Assembly (NCBI RefSeq): GCF_007713465.1
Contig: NZ_VMSG01000010.1
Span: 1-64,000, forward strand
DNA length: 64,000 bases
Source: Pseudomonas sp. H3(2019)
Lineage (GTDB): Bacteria > Pseudomonadota > Gammaproteobacteria > Pseudomonadales > Pseudomonadaceae
Direction: 5' to 3'
Part shown: piece after piece, positions 54,372-63,300 of the stretch
How the letters are laid out: every line of letters starts with the position of its first letter
Position numbering within the stretch: position 1 is the stretch's first letter
Made by a program: the position numbers and the translations under genes
Notes under the pieces: model-generated
Seen by the model: the letters and a program-made list of their open reading frames with translations, nothing else
Told to the model about the DNA's origin: nothing
Database searches by the model: none

Positions 54372-54798
54372 TGCGCACCTCAAGTCCATCGCCGGCGTTC
54401 TCGATGACGAATGCGACAGGCCAATGCTGCTTGCCGCTGCGTAGCTCACCTTGCAGCCTGATACTCAGCTGTTGCGGATTTTCGGGGACCGGTGTGACGT
54501 CGACCGCATCGAGTCGCAGGCGTGGTTCGAAGGCGTCGATGGCTTCGCGAATCTGCCGCGACAGTTGACGACGGTCGTCGCTGCGCTGTTGCTGCAGTGC
54601 AGTCCAGTCAGCGATGCCGTAGTCAATAACGCTTGGCGGCGTGGTCAGCGGGCGCTGGCCACGACGGGTATTGAACAAACGCAGCAACTCGACACGGACC
54701 GACTCCAACAGTGCCTGGCGATCGAATGCCTGCACGGTATCCGCCTCGCTGGCGGCAAGGCGTTCGAATAGCGGCGGCAGAATGCCGGTGCCGGTCAT
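54355..54798 (-). CDS. tssE: T6SS baseplate protein TssE (gp25-like)
   Basis: A 147-residue gp25-like baseplate wedge protein. It shows LRLFNTRRGQRPLTTPPSVI, DYGIADWTAL and IREAIDAFEPRLRLDAVDV, matching the gp25 core; the EPRL motif is conserved. It lies 15 bp after hcp and overlaps tssF. Confidence 0.94.
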   Translation of the reverse strand: MTGTGILPPLFERLAASEADTVQAFDRQALLESVRVELLRLFNTRRGQRPLTTPPSVIDYGIADWTALQQQRSDDRRQLSRQIREAIDAFEPRLRLDAVDVTPVPENPQQLSIRLQGELRSGKQHWPVAFVIENAGDGLEVRNERLD

Positions 54799-54813
54799 TG
54801 TCGGGGTACTCCA

Positions 54814-55314
54814 TCAGCCCTTGATCAGCTTGTTGGCGGCCAGGTCCCAGGTCGAAGCGGCCGTGCCTTCCTTGGTGCCATCGTCTTTCTGGGCGGTCAG
54901 TTCCCACTTGATCTTGGTGAAGTTCAGCGAGAGGGTTTCCACCGGTTTACCGCCCGTGCCCCCGCTGACGCTGACGTTGGACAGCACCACGTTGGTCAGG
55001 GTGTAAATGATGAAGGGCATCAACTGGCCGCTGCCTTCGGCGGCATTACGCCCGATGGTGATCTTGGCTTCCGGGATCGGTTTGCCGGCGCAGCAGTACT
55101 CGTTGAGAGTCGGGGTCGAGCTGTCGACGAACTTGGTCAGAGTAAACTCGCCGATGTGCGGCTTGCCGGAGGTACGCTCCGAGTTGCTGACGTCGTTGGT
55201 CACCTGCATTGCGACGTTGTGACTGTAGGACATGACTTCGATCTTGTCCTTGTAACCCTCGAGCAAGCTATCGCCTTTGATGTCGCCGCCGAGGTCGAGA
55301 ATGATTGAATCCAT
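54814..55314 (-). CDS. hcp: T6SS tube protein Hcp (TssD)
   Basis: A 166-residue Hcp that forms the inner tube. It begins MDSIILDLGGDIKGDS and includes IEVMSYSHNVAM, GEFTLTKFVDSSTPTLNEYC and ETLSLNFTKIKW, all typical. Two adjacent Cys (EYCCAGKP) are unusual. AGGAG lies upstream. A terminator lies between tssC and hcp, so hcp may have its own promoter or depend on read-through. Confidence 0.95.
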   Translation of the reverse strand: MDSIILDLGGDIKGDSLLEGYKDKIEVMSYSHNVAMQVTNDVSNSERTSGKPHIGEFTLTKFVDSSTPTLNEYCCAGKPIPEAKITIGRNAAEGSGQLMPFIIYTLTNVVLSNVSVSGGTGGKPVETLSLNFTKIKWELTAQKDDGTKEGTAASTWDLAANKLIKG

Positions 55315-55351
55315 CGCCTGTAACTCCTGAAGAAAATCGCGTTAGATAAGC

Positions 55352-55381
55352 AAAGAAAAACCCGCCGGCCAGGCCGGCGGG
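55352..55381 (-). terminator. Intrinsic terminator between tssC and hcp
   Basis: On the minus strand a GC hairpin (CCCGCCGGCC and GGCCGGCGGG around one base, 55361-55381) is followed by TTTTTCTTTG. It lies eight bases after the tssC stop and 37 bases before hcp. It should end or reduce tssBC transcription before hcp. Confidence 0.82.
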
Positions 55382-55388
55382 AGGCAGG

Positions 55389-56882
55389 TCAGGCGGCTAC
55401 CGGTGGCGGCAGGGTGGCGACCAGGCGGATCGAGGCCGTCAGCTCTTCGAGCTGGAAGTGCGGCCGCAAAAACACCGTGGCCCGATAGGCACCCGGCTTG
55501 CCGGCGATTTCCGAAACGTCCACCCGGGCCTCGCGCAGCGGGTACTGCGCCTTGATTTCCTGGGGAGCGTTGTCGTTGATCAGCACGTAGTCGGCGATCC
55601 AGTTGTTGAGGTAGGTCTGCACGTTGTCGCGGGTCATGAAGCTGCCGACCTTGTCGCGCATGATGACCTTCAGGTAGTGGGCGAAGCGGGACGCCGCGAG
55701 CACATAAGGCAGCATGGCCGAGATCCGCGCGTTGGCGTTCGCCTCGTTGGTGTTGTAGAGCTTGGACTTGTTGGTGGTCTGGCCACCGAAGAACACCGCC
55801 ACGTCACTGTTCTTCTTGTGGCACAAGGCGATGAAGCCGAGGTCGTTGAGCTCTTTTTCACGACGGTCGGTGATTGCCACTTCGGTCGGACATTTGAGCG
55901 ACAGATCGCCGGAGGTGGTGCGGAACGTGTGGGCGGGCAGTCCTTCGACGGCGCCACCGCCTTCGGCACCGCGAATCGCCGCGCACCAACCGTATTTGGC
56001 GAAGGCTTCGGTGATGCGTTGCGACAGGGCCCAGGCCGCATTGCCCCAGAGGTATTTGCTGTGGTCACTGCCGTTGACGTCTTCAACGTAGTTGATGCCT
56101 TCCACCGGCAAGGTTTCCGGGCCATAAGGCAGGCGCAGCAGGAAGTGCGGCAACACCAGCGACACGTAGCGCGAGTCTTCGCTTTCGCGGAAGGAGCGCC
56201 ACTTGATCAGTTCCTGGCTCTCGAAGACTTTCGACAGGTCACGCGGCACCGCGAGCTCGGTAAAGCTGTTCATGTCGAACAGTCGCGGGCTGGCAGCGGC
56301 AATGAACGGCGCATGGGCCGCAGCGGCAACGTTCGAAAGTTTCTCCAGCAGGCCGATGTCCTGCGGATGCCGGCCGAAGGTGTAGTCACCGACCAGCAGG
56401 CTGAACGGATGACCACCGAAGGTTCCGTATTCTTCTTCGTAGATCTTTTTGAATAGCGCGCTCTGGTCGAACTCGACGGCTTTTTCCAGATCGTTCTGTA
56501 GCTCTTTCTGGGTCACGTTGAGCAAACGCAGTTTCAGTCGGGAACTGGTTTCGGTGTTCTGCACCAGCAGGTGCAGGCCACGCCAGGAGGCTTCGAGTTT
56601 CTGTAGGTCGGGGTGATGCAGGACTTCGTTGAGCTGGGTGCTGATCAACTCGTCGATCCGACTGATGCGGTCATTGATCATCGCCACGGTGTCTTTGTCG
56701 ACGACCATGTCTTTGTCAAGAACCTGGGTGGCGAACTCCGCGAGCATGTCGCGGGCGTAATCCTTCTGGCTTTCGTCGTGGGCCATTCGCCCTTCGGCGA
56801 TGATTCGGTCGAGCAGAGACAAGGTCTCGTTCACACTCTCGCTGGCTTGGGCTTGGGCCTGGGCGCTGGATGAGGCGGGCAT
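55389..56882 (-). CDS. tssC: T6SS sheath protein TssC (VipB)
   Basis: A 497-residue large sheath subunit. LEASWRGLHLLVQNTETSSR, LVGDYTFGRHPQDIGLLEKL and GGQTTNKSKLYNTNEANANA are family features, and the C-terminal RPHFQLEELTASIRLVATLP ends the sheath domain. It forms the contractile sheath with TssB and is disassembled by ClpV. It starts 29 bp after tssB. Confidence 0.96.
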   Translation of the reverse strand: MPASSSAQAQAQASESVNETLSLLDRIIAEGRMAHDESQKDYARDMLAEFATQVLDKDMVVDKDTVAMINDRISRIDELISTQLNEVLHHPDLQKLEASWRGLHLLVQNTETSSRLKLRLLNVTQKELQNDLEKAVEFDQSALFKKIYEEEYGTFGGHPFSLLVGDYTFGRHPQDIGLLEKLSNVAAAAHAPFIAAASPRLFDMNSFTELAVPRDLSKVFESQELIKWRSFRESEDSRYVSLVLPHFLLRLPYGPETLPVEGINYVEDVNGSDHSKYLWGNAAWALSQRITEAFAKYGWCAAIRGAEGGGAVEGLPAHTFRTTSGDLSLKCPTEVAITDRREKELNDLGFIALCHKKNSDVAVFFGGQTTNKSKLYNTNEANANARISAMLPYVLAASRFAHYLKVIMRDKVGSFMTRDNVQTYLNNWIADYVLINDNAPQEIKAQYPLREARVDVSEIAGKPGAYRATVFLRPHFQLEELTASIRLVATLPPPVAA

Positions 56883-56910
56883 GGCAATTTCTCCCTAAAT
56901 GAATGGACGA

Positions 56911-57471
56911 TCAGGCTTGAGCTTCCGGAGCCGTGTCGGTATCGCCGGCAGGTGCAGGAGGTTGCTCTTCAGGCTGCACTTCAGGCCGGGCCGACTTGAT
57001 CTCTTGCAGGCCTTCGGTGTTGGCGATGACATCGCGCAGCAGCTTGTCCAGGTCATCGTTGCCATCGAGTTTGGTCAGCAGGTCGCGCAGACGCTGACGG
57101 GCTTCGAACAGGCGCCGCAACGGTGTCACCTGCTCGACCACCTTGACCGGGTCGAAGTCATCGATATGACCGAACTTGAGCTCGATGTTGAGCTTGCTGT
57201 CATCGCCAGTGAGGGTGTTGTTGACCTGCAAGGTGGCGCGCGGGGCGATCGAGGCGAGCACTTCGTTGAAGTTGTCGCGATCGATCTCGGTGAAGCGCCG
57301 TTCATTCAGTTTTGGGAGGGGCTCCAGCGGTTTGCCGGAAAGGTCGGCAAGAATGCCGACCACCAGAGGCAATTCTTTTTTCTCGATGGCATTACCTATT
57401 TCGACGTCATAGGTGATTTGCACACGGGGCGGACGGACCCTGTCGAGCTTGTGCTGAGTACTTTCTGCCAT
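56911..57471 (-). CDS. tssB: T6SS sheath protein TssB (VipA)
   Basis: A 186-residue small sheath subunit opening MAESTQHKLDRVRPPRVQIT; the TYDVEIGNAIEKKELPLVVG stretch is diagnostic. An acidic Pro-rich tail (about residues 160-186) is longer than in some relatives. ATG 57471 has GGAG nine bases upstream and fits homologues; ATG 57525 with AAGGGA would add 18 residues. It is the first gene of the left arm. Confidence 0.94.
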   Translation of the reverse strand: MAESTQHKLDRVRPPRVQITYDVEIGNAIEKKELPLVVGILADLSGKPLEPLPKLNERRFTEIDRDNFNEVLASIAPRATLQVNNTLTGDDSKLNIELKFGHIDDFDPVKVVEQVTPLRRLFEARQRLRDLLTKLDGNDDLDKLLRDVIANTEGLQEIKSARPEVQPEEQPPAPAGDTDTAPEAQA

Positions 57472-57697
57472 GGTGGCGGACTCCGATGCATTGGGTGGGA
57501 GCAATGCTTCGGGAGGCCCGCTCATCGCATTCCCTTGCTGAACCGTAGGTTAGAAAGGGAGGCAGTGGGACCTGTCATTCCCTTGACGAACCTTCCACAT
57601 TCGTCGTGCTGACCGAACTATCCAAGACGCTAGAACAGGTCTATAAAAAAGCAAACAAAAACAATTTTTGACCGTCATGAGAAAAGGAAAATTCATT
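57472..57697. promoter_or_regulatory. Divergent T6SS promoter region
   Basis: The 226-bp gap between tssB (leftward) and tssJ (rightward) must contain the start sites for both T6SS arms. It is AT-rich near 57640-57700. I could not identify a convincing -24/-12 or -35/-10 pair by eye. Confidence 0.5.
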
Positions 57698-58147
57698 GTG
57701 CGCGCAGGATTTTTTAGCTCTTTCTCGTTCTTGTTACTCGCAGGCTGTTCGTTGTTCGGGCCGCGAGTCGATCTCGATAGCCTGACGCTGGACGTCGCCG
57801 CCCATGCCAATGACGACACCCCGATTGCCGTGGATTTCGTCGCGGTGAATGATCCGGACCTGCTCAAACAGCTGTCGGCACTGACCGCTCGGCAATGGTT
57901 CAGCGAGCGCGAGCAGTTTCAACGCGACTACCGGCAGTTGATGACGGTCTGGGGAATGGAGCTGGTTCCAGGGCAGTTTATCGATCAACAACCCTTCCCC
58001 CTGGGCGGCAAGCGGGCCGCTGGACTTTTGATCTTCGCGAGCTATAACACACCCGGAGCGCACCGACTTCGACTGGACGATCAGAGCAAGGCCTGGCTGA
58101 AGTTCGACAGTCGCGAGATGACACTGGTCAGCGACACTGCGCACTGA
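57698..58147 (+). CDS. tssJ: T6SS outer-membrane lipoprotein TssJ
   Basis: A 149-residue lipoprotein of the TssJ family, part of the TssJLM membrane complex. The hydrophobic segment ends in the lipobox LLAGC, and the mature part (VDLDSLTLDVAAHANDDTPI, TARQWFSEREQFQRDY) is typical. GTG 57698 has AAAAGGAAAA eight bases upstream; ATG 57677 would add seven residues without a ribosome site. It is the first gene of the right arm. Confidence 0.9.
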   Translation: MRAGFFSSFSFLLLAGCSLFGPRVDLDSLTLDVAAHANDDTPIAVDFVAVNDPDLLKQLSALTARQWFSEREQFQRDYRQLMTVWGMELVPGQFIDQQPFPLGGKRAAGLLIFASYNTPGAHRLRLDDQSKAWLKFDSREMTLVSDTAH

Positions 58148-58212
58148 TCAGCACTGAACAGATCGCCAGGCCGCTGGCACGCGCGGCGCCGTTCGACGTC
58201 GAAGGGAATCGT

Positions 58213-59544
58213 ATGAGTTTGCTACCTGACGCGGTTTGCTGGCACGAGGGCATGCAATTGCTGCCCCAGCATTTTCAGTTGCAAGGGCTGCGCGCCGAAG
58301 CCTTGGTCGCGCATTTCGCCAAGGCCTGCAACCCCTGGTTCTGGGGTGTTACCCATCTCGACATCGACCCCTCGGCACTCAGTGCCGGGCACGTTCGCTT
58401 GCTCAACTTGCAGGCGACGTTGCCGGATGGTTTGCCGATCAATGTGCAGGCCGGTGTGGGGCCGATGCTGGAGCTCGATGTCAGCGAAGCGGTCAATGCA
58501 ACGGACAATGCCACCGTGACCGTGTACCTCGCGGTCAGCCCGTTGTGGCGTGCCGGGCAATTACTGCCGCTCACCGGACGCTTGCAATCGGTAATCGGCG
58601 ATGCCTTGCCAGACCTCACCAGCGGTCAATACCCCGAGTCGATCACGGTGTGGCGACCCAATCCGCGTTTGTGCACGCAACTGAACAAGGCCGATTCGAT
58701 CTGTGTGCCGCTGCTGCGTGTTCGCAAGGAAGGCGGCGGCTTTTTGCAGTTGCCCTACACCGCGCCGACGCCGTGTCTGTTGCCGGAGTCGGTGTTGGGC
58801 CGTCGGGTCGCCGGTCTGTGCGCCCGGGCCCGAGAGAAATGCATGTTTCTGGCCGGTCGCTTGCGCCAGGCACAGCAAGCTGGCAATCAGGATGATGCAG
58901 CGGAAATTCGTCGCCAATTGACCGCACTCTGGGCGCGTCTGCCGGAAGTCGAGGGTTTGTTGAACAGTCGGTTGGCGACGCCTCAGGCGTTGTATGGTCT
59001 GCTGCTCGGGCTGGCCGGTGCCTGGTCGGCGCTTGATCCGCTGGCAGGGGTGCCGGCCTTCGCCGCGCTGGATTTTCTCGAGTTGCAGCGTGGCTACGAG
59101 AGCGTGCTCGACTGGCTGGACAACACTCTCGAATTGATTCGCGCCGGCTATCGTAGCCTGCCGTTCGAACGCCATGAACACCTCTTCTCGATCCAGTTGC
59201 CCGACGATCAACCGAGCCAGCGCCTGGTGATCGGCTTGCGCATGCCCAATGGCGCAAGCGAGCAGTCTGCGAGTGAATGGTTGAGCCGCGCGATCATCGC
59301 CTCCGCGCCGCACGTTGCCCTGCTCGGTCGACAACGTATGCGCGGTCTGGCGCATCAGGCCATGAGTCGCAACGAACAGGTGGCTTACAGCGTGGGCGAA
59401 GATACCCGGTTGTTTGTGGTCACCGCAGAGGGGCAATGGTTCGACGGGCAACTGCCGTTGCAGATTGTCGCGCCGGCCTCGCAACTGGCGAGCAGCCCGT
59501 GGCAAGTGGTGCTGTTTGTCGCTCAGGCCAATGAAAACGCTTGA
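58213..59544 (+). CDS. tssK: T6SS baseplate protein TssK
   Basis: A 443-residue baseplate protein that links the baseplate to the membrane complex. VCWHEGMQLLPQHFQLQGLR at the start is the family signature, and the C-terminal domain (YSVGEDTRLFVVTAEGQWFD) is complete. GAAGGGAA lies just upstream of the ATG. It lies 65 bp after tssJ and 18 bp before tssL. Confidence 0.95.
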   Translation: MSLLPDAVCWHEGMQLLPQHFQLQGLRAEALVAHFAKACNPWFWGVTHLDIDPSALSAGHVRLLNLQATLPDGLPINVQAGVGPMLELDVSEAVNATDNATVTVYLAVSPLWRAGQLLPLTGRLQSVIGDALPDLTSGQYPESITVWRPNPRLCTQLNKADSICVPLLRVRKEGGGFLQLPYTAPTPCLLPESVLGRRVAGLCARAREKCMFLAGRLRQAQQAGNQDDAAEIRRQLTALWARLPEVEGLLNSRLATPQALYGLLLGLAGAWSALDPLAGVPAFAALDFLELQRGYESVLDWLDNTLELIRAGYRSLPFERHEHLFSIQLPDDQPSQRLVIGLRMPNGASEQSASEWLSRAIIASAPHVALLGRQRMRGLAHQAMSRNEQVAYSVGEDTRLFVVTAEGQWFDGQLPLQIVAPASQLASSPWQVVLFVAQANENA

Positions 59545-59562
59545 TCAGGGAAGGGGAGTCAA

Positions 59563-60330
59563 ATGCCTGAAGGGAACGTCGGCAGCGGTGCACGAGGCCT
59601 CCACGAAGCGCCACTGAGCAGTGCTTTTCGGCAGGCCTGGCAAGAGTGGTCGCAGGCCTGGAACGAACAATCCAAAGACAGTGACGATGAGGCGTTGGTC
59701 GAGGCCGTCGTCGAGTTCTCTACACAGATTACCCAGCGTTTGTGGCGAACCGCGTTTGCCAAAGTCGGTGATGCCGCCACCGAACAGGTGACCGCCGTGG
59801 TGTATGCGTTTGTCGCACTGATCGACGAGACCTTGTTATTTACTTCCTGGCCGGGTCAGTTTGCCTGGCAGGACAAACCGCTGGAGTCACGGATGTATGC
59901 CAGCCGTCAGGCGGGCGAACGGTTGCCACTGGCGATCAAGACCTTGCTCGACGACCAGGTGCCGGCCACCCGGGATCTGGCCAATGTGTATCTGCAATGC
60001 CTGGTACTGGGTTTTGAAGGGCGTCTGCGCGGCGAACAGAATCAGCTCCAGCATGAAAAATGGCGGCTGGCGTTGTTCGCGTTTGCCTGGCAGCACGAGC
60101 CTGATTACGCCGATGTCAGCACCCGGCTGGAGCAGCCTTCGGCGGTGACTCCCGTGCAGTTGCCCATGCGTTTGTCGCTACCTGACGGCTTTCGTCTGGC
60201 ACTGGCGATCCTCGGTGTCGTGCTGTTGATGACCGGGTTGGGGCAGATGTTCTGGCGCGACATCCGTCAGGAGCTTGAGCCGGTCATGCACCTTTCCGAA
60301 ATGGCAGCGGCCCAGGAGCAAGACTCATGA
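59563..60330 (+). CDS. tssL: T6SS membrane protein TssL (DotU)
   Basis: A 255-residue IcmH/DotU protein with a large cytosolic domain and one C-terminal membrane helix (FRLALAILGVVLLMTGLGQM). FVALIDETLLFTSWPGQFAW, QAGERLPLAIKTLL and YLQCLVLGFEGRLRG are the conserved motifs. No peptidoglycan-binding (OmpA-like) domain is fused. It overlaps tssM by ATGA. Confidence 0.94.
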   Translation: MPEGNVGSGARGLHEAPLSSAFRQAWQEWSQAWNEQSKDSDDEALVEAVVEFSTQITQRLWRTAFAKVGDAATEQVTAVVYAFVALIDETLLFTSWPGQFAWQDKPLESRMYASRQAGERLPLAIKTLLDDQVPATRDLANVYLQCLVLGFEGRLRGEQNQLQHEKWRLALFAFAWQHEPDYADVSTRLEQPSAVTPVQLPMRLSLPDGFRLALAILGVVLLMTGLGQMFWRDIRQELEPVMHLSEMAAAQEQDS

Positions 60331-63300
60331 GTACCCTGGGGATTGTCGCAACCATCGTGGCGGTGCTCGTGTTGCTGGCGGTGTTGCTGGCGGCGGTGTG
60401 GTGGTTGCGCACCCAGAGCGGTGCCGCGATTCGCAGTTTTTATCTGTCGGTCCGGCACATGGAGCAGGAGCAGGGCACACAGGACCGCTACCAGATTCCG
60501 TGGCTGCTGATGCTTGGCAACGAAACCCAGGGCACTCAACTGTGTGCCCAATGGCGCTTGCAACCCACCGACAAACCGGCCTGGTTCGGGCGCTGGTGGT
60601 CGGACCCCGAGGGTGCAGTGCTGGTGGTGCCACAGGCGTTGTTTTTGCCGGATGAAGGCTTGAACCTGCAACGGGGCGGCTGGTGGCGCCTGTTGGGATT
60701 GATCGTGCGCCTGCGCAGCAAGCGGCCACTGGACGCGGTGATCTGGACCGTGCCAGCCAGTCAACTGAGCGATCCGGAGCAGGCTGCCAACCTCGGTCTG
60801 GCGGCACGGCGGCGCTTCATCGATCTGTTGCAGCGTTTTGGTCTGAGCTTGCCGGTGTACGTAGTCATTACCGGGATGGAAGAACTGCCGGGCTTTCAGG
60901 CGTTGATTACTGCATTGCCGGTTGAAGCGCAGGAACGTGCGTTGGGTTGGTCGTCGCCGTATGCGCCTGAGGCGGTCTGGCAATCGCAATGGAGTGATCA
61001 GGCGCTGGATCAGGTGAGCCGGGCATTGTCTGAATCGATCATCGAGGTCGGCGCCTTGTCCGGGCATTTGAGCAGTGAATTGTTTGCCCTGCCGGATCGT
61101 TTCGAAGTGCTGCGGCGCACACTGCAAACCCTGCTTGAACCGGTTTTCCAGGGCAATGCACAAGGCGAGGCACCACGTTTTCGCGGGATTTACTTCACCG
61201 CCAATCAAGCGCCGGAGAGTACTCGGGAGAGCTTCTCGGCCTATGACACGGTGTTGCAACAGAGCGCGTTTGCCCGGCAGTTGTGGCAGCGCCGGATTGT
61301 CGCCGAACGTGGCGTGGCTCAGGTTGTACCGCGGATTTTACGGCTGCGCCAACGCTGGCAACGGGTGACCGGCGTGGTGGCGCTGGTGGTCGGCCTGGTC
61401 TGGGCGATTGGTATGGTTTGGGTCTGGCACGACTCGGTCAAGGATGCCCATGAGCTGTCGCGCTTGCTGCAAGGTGCGCAGAAAAATTATGTCGCGGTCA
61501 CGGACGAAAGCCATCGGCTGGAACCGACACGACGTAACGTCGAAAGTTTCTGGCGAGTACTGGAACGCGCCCCGCGCTGGACGTTCAGTTCGGTGGTTTT
61601 TCCCACCTCCTGGTTTTCCTCACTGGATGCGCAGCTGGAAGACGAGTTGCGGCTGACCGCCCAGCGGCACTTGCTGGTGCCGCTGCAAGAGTTGCTGGTG
61701 TCGGACCTGGCGCAGCTCAAGGCGATCCGCAATACCGAACGTCGAGTGAACGTCGAAAGCGAAGACCCGGCGCAATGGCAGAACTACGTCAAGGCCAAGG
61801 AACTGGTCGAGCGCGCGGTGCGTCTCGAACAACAGAACCAGTGGTTCAATCAGGCGTTGAACAATCCCCGGAGCCCGCTCGATGACCTGGTGCTGTTGAG
61901 CAATAACGCCTTGTCGCTGAACCTCAACGTTGGCACGTTGCGCCGCTCGGCCTTCTATAACCGGGTGCTGCTCAATTCCGACACCAGCGGGTTGAAAGCG
62001 CTGGACCTGAGCACGGAACGCTCGACCATCTCGACGAATTTTGAAGGACTGATGGAGCGCTGGCTGGACCAGTACTTTCTGGCTGACAACTTCGTGCGTC
62101 AGGCCGGTTACCTGAAGTTGCACCTGGAGCGGCTGGAGTCCGGCAGTGGCAATTCACTCAGCGAACTCGAGGACTTGAGGGCGCTGATTGACGACCTGCA
62201 AGCGTTGCTTGGCTTGACCAACTCGGCGTGGGGACGGGGCAAGGGTCAGGACCTGGTACCGGGCTACCGCGAGCTGATGGATAAAGTCCGCCAAAGCGCC
62301 TTGCTCGGGCCGCAACTGGAGCAACAACTGGACATGCAGGCGTCGAAGTTGCAGCAGAGCTTTCGTGATCAATGGATTGCCCAGGCCGGCTCGCGTGGCA
62401 ATTTGCTGGTTCAGCAAGGCAGCGGACAACTGGCGTTGCAAGAGCATGTCAGCCAGCTGGATAACGCCGTGCAGGCGTTGTTCAAGCGCGATTTTGTGGC
62501 TATCGCACTGCGTCAGGATGATTCCAGCCTCAGTGCTTCTCAGGGTCAGAGCGCCGACAGTGATGGTCTCAACAGTGCGTTGAATTACTTCGCCAGTTAC
62601 AAAAGCTACGCCAGCGAGGAGTTGCCACGTATCCCGCCGGCGTACCGGGGCGCGCTGCTCCAGGCGGCGGAAGGGGCGGCGGCCAAGGCGATGTGGCTCA
62701 GCCTGGAGGAGCAGGGCGGCCAGGTGCAGCAAGGCACAGGGTTCAATGTGCAGGCTTCGCAGGCGGTGGCGTTGCAGAAAGCCTTTGTCGAGTTGCGCCG
62801 CAGTGACCTGGCCACCCGTTTGCAGAACGCGCTCAACCGCCGGGCATTGGCGGAGGTCGCCAGTGGCCTGAACGAAATAATCGCCCAGCCGCTGTTCAGC
62901 GAAAGGACCAGTATTGCGCGCTGGGATGGTTCGAAAAACCTCGGTTTGCAGCTGTACGGTGCCAGTGATGTGCAGGACCTGAAGCTGAGCCTCAAGCAGC
63001 AGTTCAACACCATGTTGAACATCACCGAACAACGTACCCCGGCGCTGGAGTGGCTGAAGGTCCAGCAGCAGAATCTGTCGGGACTGGATTACGAACGGGT
63101 TGTGCAGTTCAGTGCCTTGAATGATGAACTGCTCAAGTACAAGGAGCAGAATCCTGCCAGTTCTGCGGCACAGATCGAACAGTTGGTGAGTCGGGACTTT
63201 ATCGAAATGGATGCCGGGTCCTGTGCGCAAATCCTGCAAACCGCCAACCTTTCCGGCGGCCGTGGGACGCTTGCCCTGAGGGCCCAGGAGCTGCAGCAAA

